Of a DNA stretch of 64,000 nucleotides, positions 50,199 through 60,238 are shown one piece after another; within the stretch, counting starts at the first letter, position 1, and every line of letters begins with the position of its first letter. The DNA is from Neurospora intermedia (Eukaryota; Ascomycota; Sordariomycetes; Sordariales; Sordariaceae). The notes under the pieces are model-generated. The model worked only from the letters and a program-made list of their open reading frames with translations, made no database searches and had not been told where the DNA came from. The DNA lies in contig BTPP01000009.1 of assembly GCA_037102815.1 (NCBI GenBank), positions 434,001-498,000 on the forward strand. The letters are read 5' to 3'. The translations under genes and the position numbers were made by a program.

Positions 50199-51001
50199 AA
50201 GAAATTGTTGTCTTTGAGGTTTACGGAGTTTGGTCTGAATGATATCAACGATCAATGTTTCCCTTTCTAAGTATGTAACCCAAAACACTTTGATGCGATC
50301 ATTACGACCACAACTCGGAGCACAGCACTGACGTCATTGTGAGAACCTCTATGGCAGCTCTGTTGTTCAAAACTCAAACTCATCAAACCTCCGAGAATGT
50401 CAATTGAACTGGTATCTAACATTGAATAATCCTTTAAAGAACGCAAAGTATCATACACGGAAGCAAGATCACTTTCCAGCATGAAGAAACCAAGAGAATT
50501 GGTGCCCGGACAAGTGGAATGACGGGACCGACCTCGCCAATCTCGCTGTAATTCTCCCCGAGGTCCAGTGGAGGAATCTCTGGGTTCGGCCCCGCCATGG
50601 TGGGTTAAAAAGTTGGGGTCGGGACCCACTTTATTCCTGCTTCCCCTCTTCCCCTCCATTCCATCTTCGCAGCTTTTGATCATCATCCGTTCTTTCAGCC
50701 TGTGATGATTTTTAGTCGGGCCAATTGAATAAGTAGGTGTAGTATTGCAAGAGAATAGGATATAGGTGACTGGTGATGGAGATGATGTAGAAAGATCAAT
50801 CTGAAGCGCCCTTGGCTCAAGACCATCTCTGTGATTACTGCTTGAGGTGACTGACGAAAACTAACCGAAACCTTCTCTTCAATCTTCCATTGCCAGTTTA
50901 TACCCCGTCAAACCGCACCTCCTTTATTCCAAAAACATATCGAAAAGTCACAGTTTCACCACCCCAATTCAAACCAACATCGACAACTCCCACTCCCCAA
51001 A
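50199..51001. other. Intergenic region between LRA3 and LRA1
   Basis: About 800 bases with no supported gene, large enough for a separate LRA1 promoter. The minus-strand open frame at 50267-50686 has no family features. Confidence 0.55.
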
Positions 51002-51844
51002 ATGCCACCAACCAACCTCCTAGCCTCCAAAACCGCCATCATCACCGGCGGCACAACCGGCATCGGCCGCGCCATCACTCTCGCCTTTCTCTCCCAAGGC
51101 TGTTCCGTAGCCATCAACCACCTCGACCTCCCGCGCGACCGCCACCACGTCGAGTCTTTAATCGCCGAAGCCGCAGCCCTCAAATCCTCTTCCTCTTCAC
51201 CGCAAACAACAATAGGCGACCTAGCTCTGCTACCCGGCGACGTCCGCGACCCCACCACCGGTCCAGCCCTAGTCAAGTTCGCCCTCGACACCTTCAACAC
51301 CAACCGTCTAGACATCTGCGTCTCCAACGCCGGTATCTGCCAATTCGCCGATTTCTTAGACATGGATGCCGACTTATTCAGCAACACGGTCCGCACCAAC
51401 CTAGACGGCGCATTCTACGTCGTCCAAGCGGCTGCTAGACAAATGGCGCGTCACCAGGATCCGCCAGGGGGGTCGATCATAGGGATCAGCTCCATTTCTG
51501 CTTTGGTGGGAGGCGCAGGGCAGACGCATTATACGCCCACCAAGGCGGGGGTGTTGAGTCTGATGCAGAGTATGGCGTGTGCGTTGGGGAGGTATGGGAT
51601 TCGGTGTAATGCTATACTGCCGGGGACGGTGGAGACGCAGTTGAATGAGGGGGATTTGAATGCTGATGAGGAAGAGGGAAGGGAGAAGAGGAGGTATATG
51701 GAGGGACGGATACCGCTTGGACGATTGGGACAACCAAAGGATGTGGGTGGGCCGGCGGTGTTTTTGGCGTGTGAGGAGTTGAGTGGGTATGTGACAGGGG
51801 CGCAGGTGTTGGTTGATGGGGGGTTGTTTGTTAATTTGCAGTGA
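51002..51844 (+). CDS. LRA1: L-rhamnose 1-dehydrogenase (NAD(P)+), SDR family, 280 aa
   Basis: Single exon from ATG 51002. It oxidises L-rhamnose to L-rhamnono-lactone, the first pathway step. The classical SDR layout is complete: cofactor motif TGGTTGIG at 15-22, NAG at 109-111, catalytic Ser164, Tyr177 and Lys181 (YTPTK). Several stretches match the yeast LRA1 enzyme closely, notably GSIIGISSISALVGGA, QTHYTPTKAG, YGIRCNAILPGT, RRYMEGRIPLGRLG and the C-terminal LVDGGLFVNLQ. After the beta-2 strand the INHLDLP loop lacks an obvious acidic NAD-specific residue, so NADP+ use is possible. Adjacent LRA3 supports the assignment. Codon use shifts from C-ending codons early to G/T-ending ones late, a feature seen in other genes here. 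Confidence 0.95.
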   Translation: MPPTNLLASKTAIITGGTTGIGRAITLAFLSQGCSVAINHLDLPRDRHHVESLIAEAAALKSSSSSPQTTIGDLALLPGDVRDPTTGPALVKFALDTFNTNRLDICVSNAGICQFADFLDMDADLFSNTVRTNLDGAFYVVQAAARQMARHQDPPGGSIIGISSISALVGGAGQTHYTPTKAGVLSLMQSMACALGRYGIRCNAILPGTVETQLNEGDLNADEEEGREKRRYMEGRIPLGRLGQPKDVGGPAVFLACEELSGYVTGAQVLVDGGLFVNLQ

Positions 51845-51955
51845 GGGGGGTGTGATCGACTTTTCTCGTTGTTGGTATAATGATCAGACCTTTTAGTATA
51901 TCAAGATACAAGGAAGAAAGTTGGGGGTTAAAAGGTAGTCGGCCTTGGTGATCGA

Positions 51956-52874
51956 CTATTCCAACCCAACCCTACTAGTCTCCACATACGCTCCTCGATC
52001 ATAGTCATTGGGGTCATATGGACCCTGTGTTGCTCCTGCTCCTTCTCCTTCCTGTCCAGCTCCCGCCTTGCCCTCTGCGGAAGAACTTCTCCTTTCCCTT
52101 GAATGACTCCAGCTTCCTACATTCGCCTCTGTACCTAGGATCATGATCTGTCAGCCCATTTGCAACATCACGCAAGAAATTTTCAGACTAACCGTGACTT
52201 TTCCCCATACTACCCGTCCCCCGTCCCCTATTTGGACTATCACTCTCCCTCTGCTTCCCTTTATCTTGCTCCTGTCCTCTATCCTCCCTGGAGAAGCCTC
52301 CAGTGGTGCTGCTCCCAACCTGCCCTTCTTCTTCAAGCGCCACTTGTTTTGGCTTGTTTTCGTTACCTCCCTGAATCTCTGAACCCTGGACCTGGCTCTG
52401 CTCCTGACCACCATTGTTCTGTTGCTGTTCCCGCTGTTCCCGCTGCTGCATTTGCCGCAGAACCTCGGCCTCGGAAGTGATTCCCGGTAGCTTATCCCAT
52501 TTGTGGTGTTGTTGTTCCCTTTGCTGCTGCTGCATATTTATCTGCCGCAAAACCTCCGCTTCCGAGGTGATTCCCGGTAGGTTATCCCATTCGTGGTGGT
52601 GGTGGTGGCTGTGGTGCTGTGTGGGGTGGTTCTGGTGGTCTTTTCCTTGCTTTTGGCGAACGGTGGAAGAGGAGGTTGCTGATGCTGATTCGGAGGTAGA
52701 GGACGAGAAATGGCAGTTTGGATCGGTACATGTTTTGGGGGGTTCGGGATGTGGCTGTTCGGAGTGCGATTGTGGGTGGTTTTGGTTGTTGGGGCTGCTT
52801 CCGAGTACTGCTTCTTGGACGCGGGACCTGGATTCGGTGAGTTCGTCGGCTATTACACCGCGGCGGGCTAGCAT
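51956..52874 (-). CDS. Unidentified Gln/His-rich protein with duplicated LPGITSEAEVLRQ motif, 286 aa
   Basis: Two exons, 52874-52193 and 52134-51956; the junction MGKSHG-TEANVGSWSHS uses the acceptor after atcctag, since the nearer cag gives an early stop. The start MLARRGVIADELTESRSRV is the first ATG in frame. I do not recognise the family. The protein is highly polar, with a CTDPNCHF Cys pair, a poly-His run, Ser-rich stretches and two copies of an about 20-residue unit W-D-(N/K)-LPGITSEAEVLRQ separated by a Gln-rich linker. No signal peptide or membrane helix. It converges with LRA1 (111 bases between stops) but nothing links it to rhamnose use. Possibly a stress- or conidiation-type disordered protein; uncertain. 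Confidence 0.7.
52453..52598 (-). repeat. Tandem-type duplication of a 56-base coding unit
   Basis: Two roughly 56-base copies at 52453-52508 and 52543-52598 differ at about seven positions, mostly synonymous, and encode the repeated LPGITSEAEVLRQ unit. The preference for silent changes suggests the unit is under protein-level constraint. Confidence 0.85.
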
Positions 52875-53989
52875 TTTGATGGATTTGTGTTGGTGGTGGT
52901 GTTGTGATGGTATTGTCTGTTGGTGTTGGGGATTGTATGGAGGTGGCCTTTGGAGAATCGGTTGACGGGAACTAGAATAAGATGGCACTGCTGTGGTAGG
53001 GTAGATGGTTCATACTAATATATATGCACATGAGATAAACTCAGTCCAAGATAACGGTTGATGTCATTGATGCACATGCCACTCCCTGTCCTCTCCATCC
53101 CAACGGCTCCCCGACTCCCCACGGTCCGCGACGGCCGGAATGTGCCAGATAACACGCAACTGCGAGGAACCTATCATACGTGTCAAAGGTGCTTCAGACA
53201 AGGCGATTCGAGCGCGTCATCCAAGGAAGTTCTCGGCAGGTGGCTTGGATGGTCCTGGTTGTAGATCATCTGGGGGTGTTGGATTCTTGGCTCTGGGGTC
53301 GGCGGTGGAGACGACGCAAAACGGGACGGGGCGAAGACTTGGTGGATCCGGGGAGTTCTTCGAGTGTTTTGTAGTGTAGGGGACTTTTTTTTTGTTTCAT
53401 CTTTCAAGACAAGGTTTTGCCCGTAATTTCATAAGTATCGTTTACGTCTTGCTGAATTTGATGTTTTTGGGAGTCATTTATCATATGGGTCCGTGCTGAC
53501 TTCTCACATTGAAGATATGCTGTCTGGTAGTGACTGCCAGAAGCACCCGTTTGCTGCCATTTCTGAAGAGATTCTGTCCCAAAAGGCCGCGGCGCAGCAC
53601 GGAAGAGGCATATCGCACAACTTCGACATTCCTGGGGTTTGGTCCCCGCTACCGAGACGGCGGGCAGACCCCGTACGTCATCGTGGAGCGCGCCATTTAG
53701 ACGACAAGGGATGACCCTGATGCTGGTAGTGGGAAGATATAGGCACAAACGGATTATGTTTTTGAGACCTTAAAGTTCGAAAGGGAGGGCGCGAAATCGA
53801 GAAAAGAAGAGAGGGATGGTGAATGGATGGGGTGGATATCGGAAAGCTTCACGCGACCAGACATGAAAGGAGAAAATGCAGCAATGCCAGAAGGTGACGG
53901 ATAAGCGAACAGAAGGATTCGCGTCAGCTTGCTTTGTGAATGCGCGATATGGAAGGTTTTTACGAAGCTCAATATCAACAACTACAACT
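52875..53989. other. Intergenic region, no gene seen
   Basis: About 1.1 kb upstream of the Gln/His-rich gene and before the tRNA. Only short, overlapping open frames. Confidence 0.5.
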
Positions 53990-54085
53990 GGCTCAATGGT
54001 CTAGTGGTATGATTCGCGCTTCGGGTTACACCCTCATGGTCACCATGAATGTGCGAGGTCCCGGGTTCAAATCCCGGTTGAGCCC
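53990..54085 (+). tRNA. tRNA-Pro (CGG), with a 24-base intron
   Basis: Acceptor ggctcaa (53990-53996) pairs with ttgagcc (54078-54084), discriminator C54085. The A box reads TGGTCTAGTGG and the T arm CCGGG-TTCAAAT-CCCGG. The anticodon stem CGCGC/GTGCG has one G-U pair, with loop TT-CGG-G; the anticodon is at 54022-54024. The intron spans 54026-54049 directly after position 37. Mature length is 72. The body closely follows eukaryotic tRNA-Pro. Confidence 0.9.
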
Positions 54086-54571
54086 CTCCTTTTTCCTTCT
54101 TTTTGCGAACACTTTTGCTTACAGCTCACATTCTGAGCTCTTACCACATCCGTGATAATTTTGGGGCACATGTTGCATTTTTGTTTTCCCTCTCTCAATG
54201 ATTGGCAAAGAACAGGCTTGGCCATCATGGCATGGATCCTCCGCGTCGTGATGTTCACGCGATTGTGTGGGCCAGCGGCAAGCAAGCGCCGCAGGTAACC
54301 TTACTGTCGCTTACTGTGGACAGGGACTGGATTGGAGACCATCGCGCCGAATGGCTGCCCTTCATCTCGGCGCCCAATATATGAGCCGTGAGAGCGTTCG
54401 CTTCAACTTGAAGGACGTCAGAGTTTTTCCTACTGCCATCGACACTTGAAGTTTGAATCAGACCATCTTGCCGGCACTCGAATCGAATTCGAACCACTCA
54501 GCTTCATCTTGACTCAACCTTCGTCCCGTCCTCTCCGCTCCGTGACTGCGGGCCAAACCCCTGACGATATC
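54086..54571. other. Intergenic region downstream of tRNA-Pro
   Basis: About 490 bases; a T-rich stretch directly after the tRNA (tcctttttccttctttttg) is a likely polymerase III terminator. The reading frame of the next gene is open back to 54446 but has no ATG before 54572. Confidence 0.55.
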
Positions 54572-55846
54572 ATGATCGCCGACATGGTCCTAGGATCCCC
54601 ACACAAACCACTCAACCGCACAACACAGGACATCCGGCTTTTAAGTTTCGACACAACCCTCAAGGCACCCTCAGAATCCAATCTTACGTCGGCATTTATC
54701 TCCCTCTTCCTCAGTCATGCCCCCCTCTCCGCATCACCGCCGCCCTTCCAGGCCATGTCTATTCTGGATGCACTGCAGTTGTCTGAGTGGATGATCCTTT
54801 CCTCGAACATTGATCCCAAGTATCGGTGGCTGTACGAGTTTCTGGGGGCCATCGTGTCCAATGTTGTGCATCTCGAGAAGACCCTGAATGCCTACAGGCT
54901 CATTCTGCGGAAAGGGAAGGATTGCTCGGAGAAGACAATGCTCAGAACAGTCCTCACACATGTCGCCACAGCTTTTTTACAAAAACATGGCCTGGATGTG
55001 CTATGCTCTCGACGGGGGATCGCAAGGTGGACAGACCGGGGACTTCCCCCGGCACCTCGAAACCCGTTCAGCAGCAGCGTCAATCTTGATGGACCTGGAG
55101 GCGAGCTCGACTTCGATGCCACAGATGGACTACCTCGGTCTTTGTACAGAACGGCAGAGACTACAGTGATTAGAGATTCGAAGATCGCCCTCTTTTTGCC
55201 GAGGGCAGTGGTGTCAACTGTGATCCGTATGGGTTCCGAGTTCACTAGTGTCCCAAGACAGGAGGTTTACCGCAGGAACTCGGGCCTTTCGTCTTCAGTT
55301 ATTCGTAACTCAAGCATGTTTGAGGCAAGGCACTCTACGCAATCGAGCCTGGTGAAGACCACTCATTGCACACAGAGTCTGGTGAAAGCCAATGGCGAAC
55401 GGCCCGAGTTTCTGCAGTACCTGACCACATATCGAGCATGGCTTGAAGAGACACTTAACTTGCCACACCACCCCTTTATTTTACATGCACCCGTTTTGAC
55501 TTCAGATACCACCTTACTCCCTGATATCACCTATTCTTCTGGGCTAGAAGTAGAAGCGCCTCGCGCCCTCGGGCTTTGCCTGTCGGAACGGTCTTGGGAG
55601 TCGCAGCTAGGATCTCCTGTGAGAGAATGCGCTTCTAGCCCAGAAAAGGGCACAGGAGATGAGATGAAAGATTCACCTGTTTGTGTGGCAACTCCCGACG
55701 AAAGCATGTTCGAAACATTCATGCGCATGAATATCAGTCGCGCCGTCAGTGCTAGTGATAGTGCACCAAACCTTCAGGGCATTGATCCTATCCATCGCGA
55801 ACCTCATCATATCGTCAATCTCATTGCATCGCTAAAAGGTCTTTAA
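54572..55846 (+). CDS. Unidentified protein, 424 aa
   Basis: Single open frame; the ATG at 54572 is the first in a frame that is open but ATG-less further upstream, so a spliced upstream exon cannot be excluded. No family recognised. Residues about 60-150 look helical (DALQLSEWMILSSNIDPKYRWLYEFLGAIVSNVVHLEKTL) and could be a folded domain; the middle and C-terminal parts are Ser/Thr-rich and polar, with two related Ser/Gln segments (STQSSLVKTTHCTQSLVK). No signal peptide, membrane helix or catalytic motif. Its neighbours, a tRNA and a pseudokinase-like gene, give no hint. It might be lineage-specific or a decaying gene. Confidence 0.55.
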   Translation: MIADMVLGSPHKPLNRTTQDIRLLSFDTTLKAPSESNLTSAFISLFLSHAPLSASPPPFQAMSILDALQLSEWMILSSNIDPKYRWLYEFLGAIVSNVVHLEKTLNAYRLILRKGKDCSEKTMLRTVLTHVATAFLQKHGLDVLCSRRGIARWTDRGLPPAPRNPFSSSVNLDGPGGELDFDATDGLPRSLYRTAETTVIRDSKIALFLPRAVVSTVIRMGSEFTSVPRQEVYRRNSGLSSSVIRNSSMFEARHSTQSSLVKTTHCTQSLVKANGERPEFLQYLTTYRAWLEETLNLPHHPFILHAPVLTSDTTLLPDITYSSGLEVEAPRALGLCLSERSWESQLGSPVRECASSPEKGTGDEMKDSPVCVATPDESMFETFMRMNISRAVSASDSAPNLQGIDPIHREPHHIVNLIASLKGL

Positions 55847-56301
55847 GCATATGAGCCGATACGGTAATAAACTCGCACTGTCCGGGTGTTGGGAGTCGTA
55901 CAAAGGTGCATCTACCTCCTCGGCACATCCAAATCAGCTTGAGGCTCTCTGGGTGCGATTTATCCCTTGGTCTTCCAAGGGTGCTGCTGACCAAGAAAGC
56001 AATTGTCTACTCGATGCTGGCCGGATTGGAATGCGCGTAGGTTATTGGATCATTTTAGTTGGTACCGGCTCCCTTTGTTGATTGTTGTAACTACAGTTAG
56101 TACGGGCCACTCAACATCCTTTGTTGCTTCGACGCCTCGACACCGAAAGCGGATAGCAGGATACAAAGGATGTCTCCACCAGAACGATACTCATAAAGCT
56201 TCGTGAGCTCAACTCCAGGTAAATTCACAACTATTGCTCCCGTAACCTTCTCCATTCGTCGCAAATTCTAGTCCGAGGTGACGCAGACCACTCACCACAA
56301 C
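55847..56301. other. Intergenic region, no gene seen
   Basis: About 450 bases between two + strand genes, with no coding features. Confidence 0.5.
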
Positions 56302-58218
56302 ATGCCTTCGAGAAGAAGAAGAAGACATGCTGCTGCATCACCAGAGCCACAGCGCCCGACTCAGGCCGGGGACATGTTTCACTGGTCCATCCTCTTTCCC
56401 GTCGCTCATTGGGATCTGGCCCCTCGAGACGAAAACGAATGGAATGACGGTGACATCGCTATCAATCGAATCCAGAGCTACAAGTGGCTTCAGGCACGCG
56501 CGCGAAGCCCCGGTACAAGGGGATTCCTTCTCATCCAACAGCTTGCTCCACTCAACCGTCTTCTACTTGTCCATGACTTGTATACCGAGGAATTGGTCAT
56601 CAACAAGCGCGTACGCAAGTACCTGAGGCGTTCCGACCTGGCGACCTTGTACCCCGAGCGGGAGGACATACGAGAACGCTTGCCACGGCGTCTGCAAATG
56701 TACGCCCACCCGATCCCTGGCGATATTCGTTTCGCTCGGATTAGTGGCGACCACCGCGACCCGCGTGTAGAGGTGCGCCTCCCGGATGAACCGTATTTCC
56801 AGAAACTGTACGCCTACGGGTTTCCTCACGAACAAAAGGATGGGCATCTGGATCATGGCATGGTCGAGAAAGATGGCAGGGCCACAGAGGAAGTCTACAA
56901 CGCCTCTCTGTATTACGAATACCTGAACGGCGGTTCGCTCGAGCATGCAATCATGCGTATCAACTGGGGAGAAGGTGAACGTGCCCTGTTCGTGGAGGAA
57001 CCGTTCATCTGGCACCTCATTGAGCAGCTCTCGCGAGCCCTGCTCTATCTGCACTGGGGCGTTGAACGCCAGAGGAACGAACGCAACGAGAACGGAGAAA
57101 GAATACCCCGCAACTGGCAGCCAGTCTGCCACCGGTGGTTGACCATGGACAACATCATGCTGCATTGGCCGGAATATGGCGAGGAAGGGTACGAAGAGAG
57201 CATGGATGGCCGACTTCCGCGCGTGGTGCTGACCAACTTTGATAACGCGGCAAGAAAAGATGAAGAGCCTCACGACAATGGTATTATTCACTTTGGCCGT
57301 CTATCGTTGCCCAAGGATCGCATTCGAGAGGCTAGATATGGCGTGAGTCCCAGGGATCGAGTCTGGCAAATGGAAGAGCCGGATACGTGGCAGGATATCT
57401 ATGCCATGGGAAAGCTGTTACGACGAATCATACTAGACAGACGTCGCCCAGGAATAGAACATGACATCCCCATGAGAGGCCAAAAGAACTGGTTCAATTC
57501 CGAGACTTGGGACTTGGCGCCCTTTGCACAAAGCCGAGGCGGGCCTTACTCTGATGAGCTCATCGATGCAATCCGATGGTTTGAGAGCACGGGGCCAGAC
57601 GGTGAGGTTACTGAATGGAAGGGCAACGCTCGGTTTACTGAAGACGAAAAGCCGGGTCGTTTGAACAGTGTGGCTGGCTTGGAGGATCAATTGCTAGAGG
57701 AAGCCGAGTCGCATGTCGAAACGTTCCGAAAGAACAACCCAGCCGGTGCTGCACGTCAGATCAGCATCGGTACGGTCCGGCCGCCAGACCTCAGGCACTA
57801 CCACATGCCGTTCCGGACCAGACGAATCCGGGAAAAGGATGCGGAGAATGAGATGGAAGTAATGATGGAGTCGCTGAATGGGCCGGCATATAAGGTCGTG
57901 GTCGAGTACGGCCACGAGCATGAGAACGCTCGTCTGGCGAAGACGGATAAGATGAGGGAACTGGAGGAGAAGCGGGCAGCAGAGGAGAGGGAGATAGACC
58001 GACGAGTGCAAAATATGTTCCGGACAGTCCCGGACTCTCTGCTGGGGAAGGAAGTGCAAGAAGACGAGAGAAAGGATTACAGGGAACGGTTGAGGAAGCG
58101 GAAGGATCGAGAGTGGCGTGATGAGACGATGAGATTAGTTGGTAAGAAGATCAAGAAGGCTATGAAACTGTGTGAGAGGCAGCAGGAAGAGGGAGAAGCT
58201 GCGGATAGTGATGAGTAG
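56302..58218 (+). CDS. Kinase-fold protein lacking catalytic residues (probable pseudokinase), 638 aa
   Basis: Single exon; ATG 56302 is the first Met (the frame extends to a GTG only). The central part follows the protein-kinase order: a possible beta-3 Lys at INKRV (about 102), a hinge-like YEYLNGGSL (205-213), LIEQLSRALLYLHWG (239-253), CHRWLTMDNIML (276-287) where the catalytic loop should be, LTNFDNA (310-316) in place of DFG, and DIYAMGKLLRRII like the DxWxxG helix. The catalytic Asp is Trp279, the loop Lys is Thr281, the DFG Asp is Asn312 and the Gly is Asp314, while Asn284 remains. Hence kinase activity is unlikely. The C-terminal 130 residues are a highly charged coiled coil rich in Glu/Arg. 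Family-wide function unknown. Confidence 0.78.
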   Translation: MPSRRRRRHAAASPEPQRPTQAGDMFHWSILFPVAHWDLAPRDENEWNDGDIAINRIQSYKWLQARARSPGTRGFLLIQQLAPLNRLLLVHDLYTEELVINKRVRKYLRRSDLATLYPEREDIRERLPRRLQMYAHPIPGDIRFARISGDHRDPRVEVRLPDEPYFQKLYAYGFPHEQKDGHLDHGMVEKDGRATEEVYNASLYYEYLNGGSLEHAIMRINWGEGERALFVEEPFIWHLIEQLSRALLYLHWGVERQRNERNENGERIPRNWQPVCHRWLTMDNIMLHWPEYGEEGYEESMDGRLPRVVLTNFDNAARKDEEPHDNGIIHFGRLSLPKDRIREARYGVSPRDRVWQMEEPDTWQDIYAMGKLLRRIILDRRRPGIEHDIPMRGQKNWFNSETWDLAPFAQSRGGPYSDELIDAIRWFESTGPDGEVTEWKGNARFTEDEKPGRLNSVAGLEDQLLEEAESHVETFRKNNPAGAARQISIGTVRPPDLRHYHMPFRTRRIREKDAENEMEVMMESLNGPAYKVVVEYGHEHENARLAKTDKMRELEEKRAAEEREIDRRVQNMFRTVPDSLLGKEVQEDERKDYRERLRKRKDREWRDETMRLVGKKIKKAMKLCERQQEEGEAADSDE

Positions 58219-60238
58219 GAAGGATGAAGGGCAGGGTGTTTATTCTAGTTTGTCAAGTCAATCGTTCACAGGACTTGGAGGGGATGTGTTGAAAGAGGCC
58301 GGCACACTTGTGTTGCCAAAGAGCCGAAATCCCGAAAAAGAGACCACTCATGAGAAACCTTCCGGGAATTCCAAGCTCCTTATAAGACCAAACCCCTTCG
58401 TTCTTTCCTTTTCTCTCTCTGTTTTTCATGTCTCTGACCCATTCCGGACGTAGTGTTGTCGCCTCGCCGTGAGTGAGGTGTGTATTTGGCTGACACACCC
58501 ATTCAGCGAGTGGGGTCGCGATGGTGCCATACTCCAGGGGGTTGACGAACAGCCCCCAGGACCGTACATCACTGGCGAAGCTCCCACACAACAACGGAAA
58601 CTATTCGATTGCACCATTCACCACCATGCCTCGCCATCTGTAGGTAATTTCCATCTTGGTAAGGTACAGTAGGTAACGAGAACTGAACGTTTTGCGAGAA
58701 CGTGGGCGATATGAACGTGGTGGGTGTAATTCGTGCATGCCAAGACTTGTGAATGGGCTGGAAGGTTCATCTTTGAGCTTGCTTTTTGTTTTCAACAAGC
58801 TTCGTCAAGAGTTGCATGGCGAGGTCGTTTAGTTGCTTGTTCGAGATTGGCATCCTTTTTCGCCTCATGAAGATGGACGGGAGGTACCTGACTCCTATCG
58901 CCAGTGTTGCCTCTTCACTCTCGTTTCGTTGTGAACAACAGCACTCTCCCATCTCAGAATCCTATTAAAACCAACAAGTAGACAACAGTCCAGGTAGGTA
59001 GTCTAGAACATTGAGCCCCAGACTCGTTCGTCATCCAACACTTCCCGTTCCAAAGAAGAACCAGCCCCAGACTAAATGTACTTACCTAGGTATCGACCGG
59101 GATGCTGGATGCGGGATGTGTGCAGGATCTCTAGACTATCCCCCTATAGTCTACTCACTCCGAGCCCAACAAAGTCGTCTCATCCCGGATTGGAATCACG
59201 ACATAGATACGGTAGGTAGCTAGCTAGCTAGCTAGCTGTTTCTCGCTGCTCACTTCCACTTCCACTACCACTTCCACTTCCACTTCCACTTCCACTGGGC
59301 ACTCTCCCTGTCCCTGTCCCTGTTCAGAACCCCGGAAGGGCATACAGTCAGTATGTCAGTCAGTCAGCGGGATACGTACCTCTACCGTTGACCATTGACC
59401 AATCTCCTCCAAGGTAATGCCTACGTCCGTGGTATGCGGTAGGCGGTAGTGGTTTCCCGGGTCCGGGTCGGGTGTTGGACTTCCCACCCCACGCTTTTTG
59501 GCTTTTTGGCTTCTTCTTATGCGTGCCATGGTCCCGTTCCCCTGTCGCTCGGGGAATTTATGTAGGTCAGCGCTGATGATAGGTATCAAGTAACATCAAC
59601 GGTGTTCCACAGATAGGGCAAACAAAAGTGGCGCGAACAGGCGGCCCGAGAGAGTTGCTGTTCCTACCTAGTGCCTACCCACCCCCATCATGATTCCTCA
59701 AGTGGAAGTGAACTTTGCGAGCGATAACCCGCCAACCAGCCAACCTAACAACCGGGCTGATAAGTAGGTAGGTAGGTAAGTAGCCATCACGCAATCAAGG
59801 TAGGATATTTCACTCCTCTGAATGGTGGGAACGGAAGGAAGAAGAGAAGCGGGAACAAAGGTAACCCAAGAGCATGTCCTATATAAGCCTTTTCCCGGCC
59901 ATCCAGACGATATGTTCGCATGTTACTCGTCGTCTCGTTTTGTTTCGAATCTTCCTGTAGTCTTGTCAGACATAGGCTGTATGTACCATTGACATATCTT
60001 TGACATCTTTCTCTCGATATTTGAGCCAGCCTTACTTTAGGTTAACTCGTCAACCAGATCAACCTATCGGGACCTCTCATCTCATCTCATCCCGTCTCAT
60101 CTCGAGTCCATTCAGTCTCTGCAGTCCGATTTGTAAGAGAGTTGTCGGGTTCGAACCTTTGTGCTCCCCCGGTCTGATCTCACCTACCATCAACCATAAC
60201 GACACCACACGACCAGACATCCAACCGACTCAACAGCC
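58219..60238. other. 2-kb intergenic region with microsatellites
   Basis: No gene supported. It contains a tagc tetranucleotide run at 59217-59237, a cacttc-type hexamer array at about 59251-59296, and ggtaggtaggtag near 59766. It should hold the promoter and leader of the MFS gene; ctcatctcatc repeats sit at about 60075-60100. Confidence 0.55.
59217..59296. repeat. Adjacent TAGC and CACTTC microsatellites
   Basis: About five TAGC units are followed within 15 bases by about eight hexamer units of the CACTTC/TTCCAC type with one imperfect copy. No coding potential. Confidence 0.9.

Noticed and set aside
49218-50288. 356-codon minus-strand open frame antisense to LRA3
   Set aside because: It exactly shadows the strongly supported dehydratase exon, is Arg/His/Leu-rich and has no domain; long antisense frames are expected in GC-rich coding DNA.
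60130-60160. ggttcgaacc T-arm-like sequence
   Set aside because: The flanking bases do not pair and no other tRNA arm is found.
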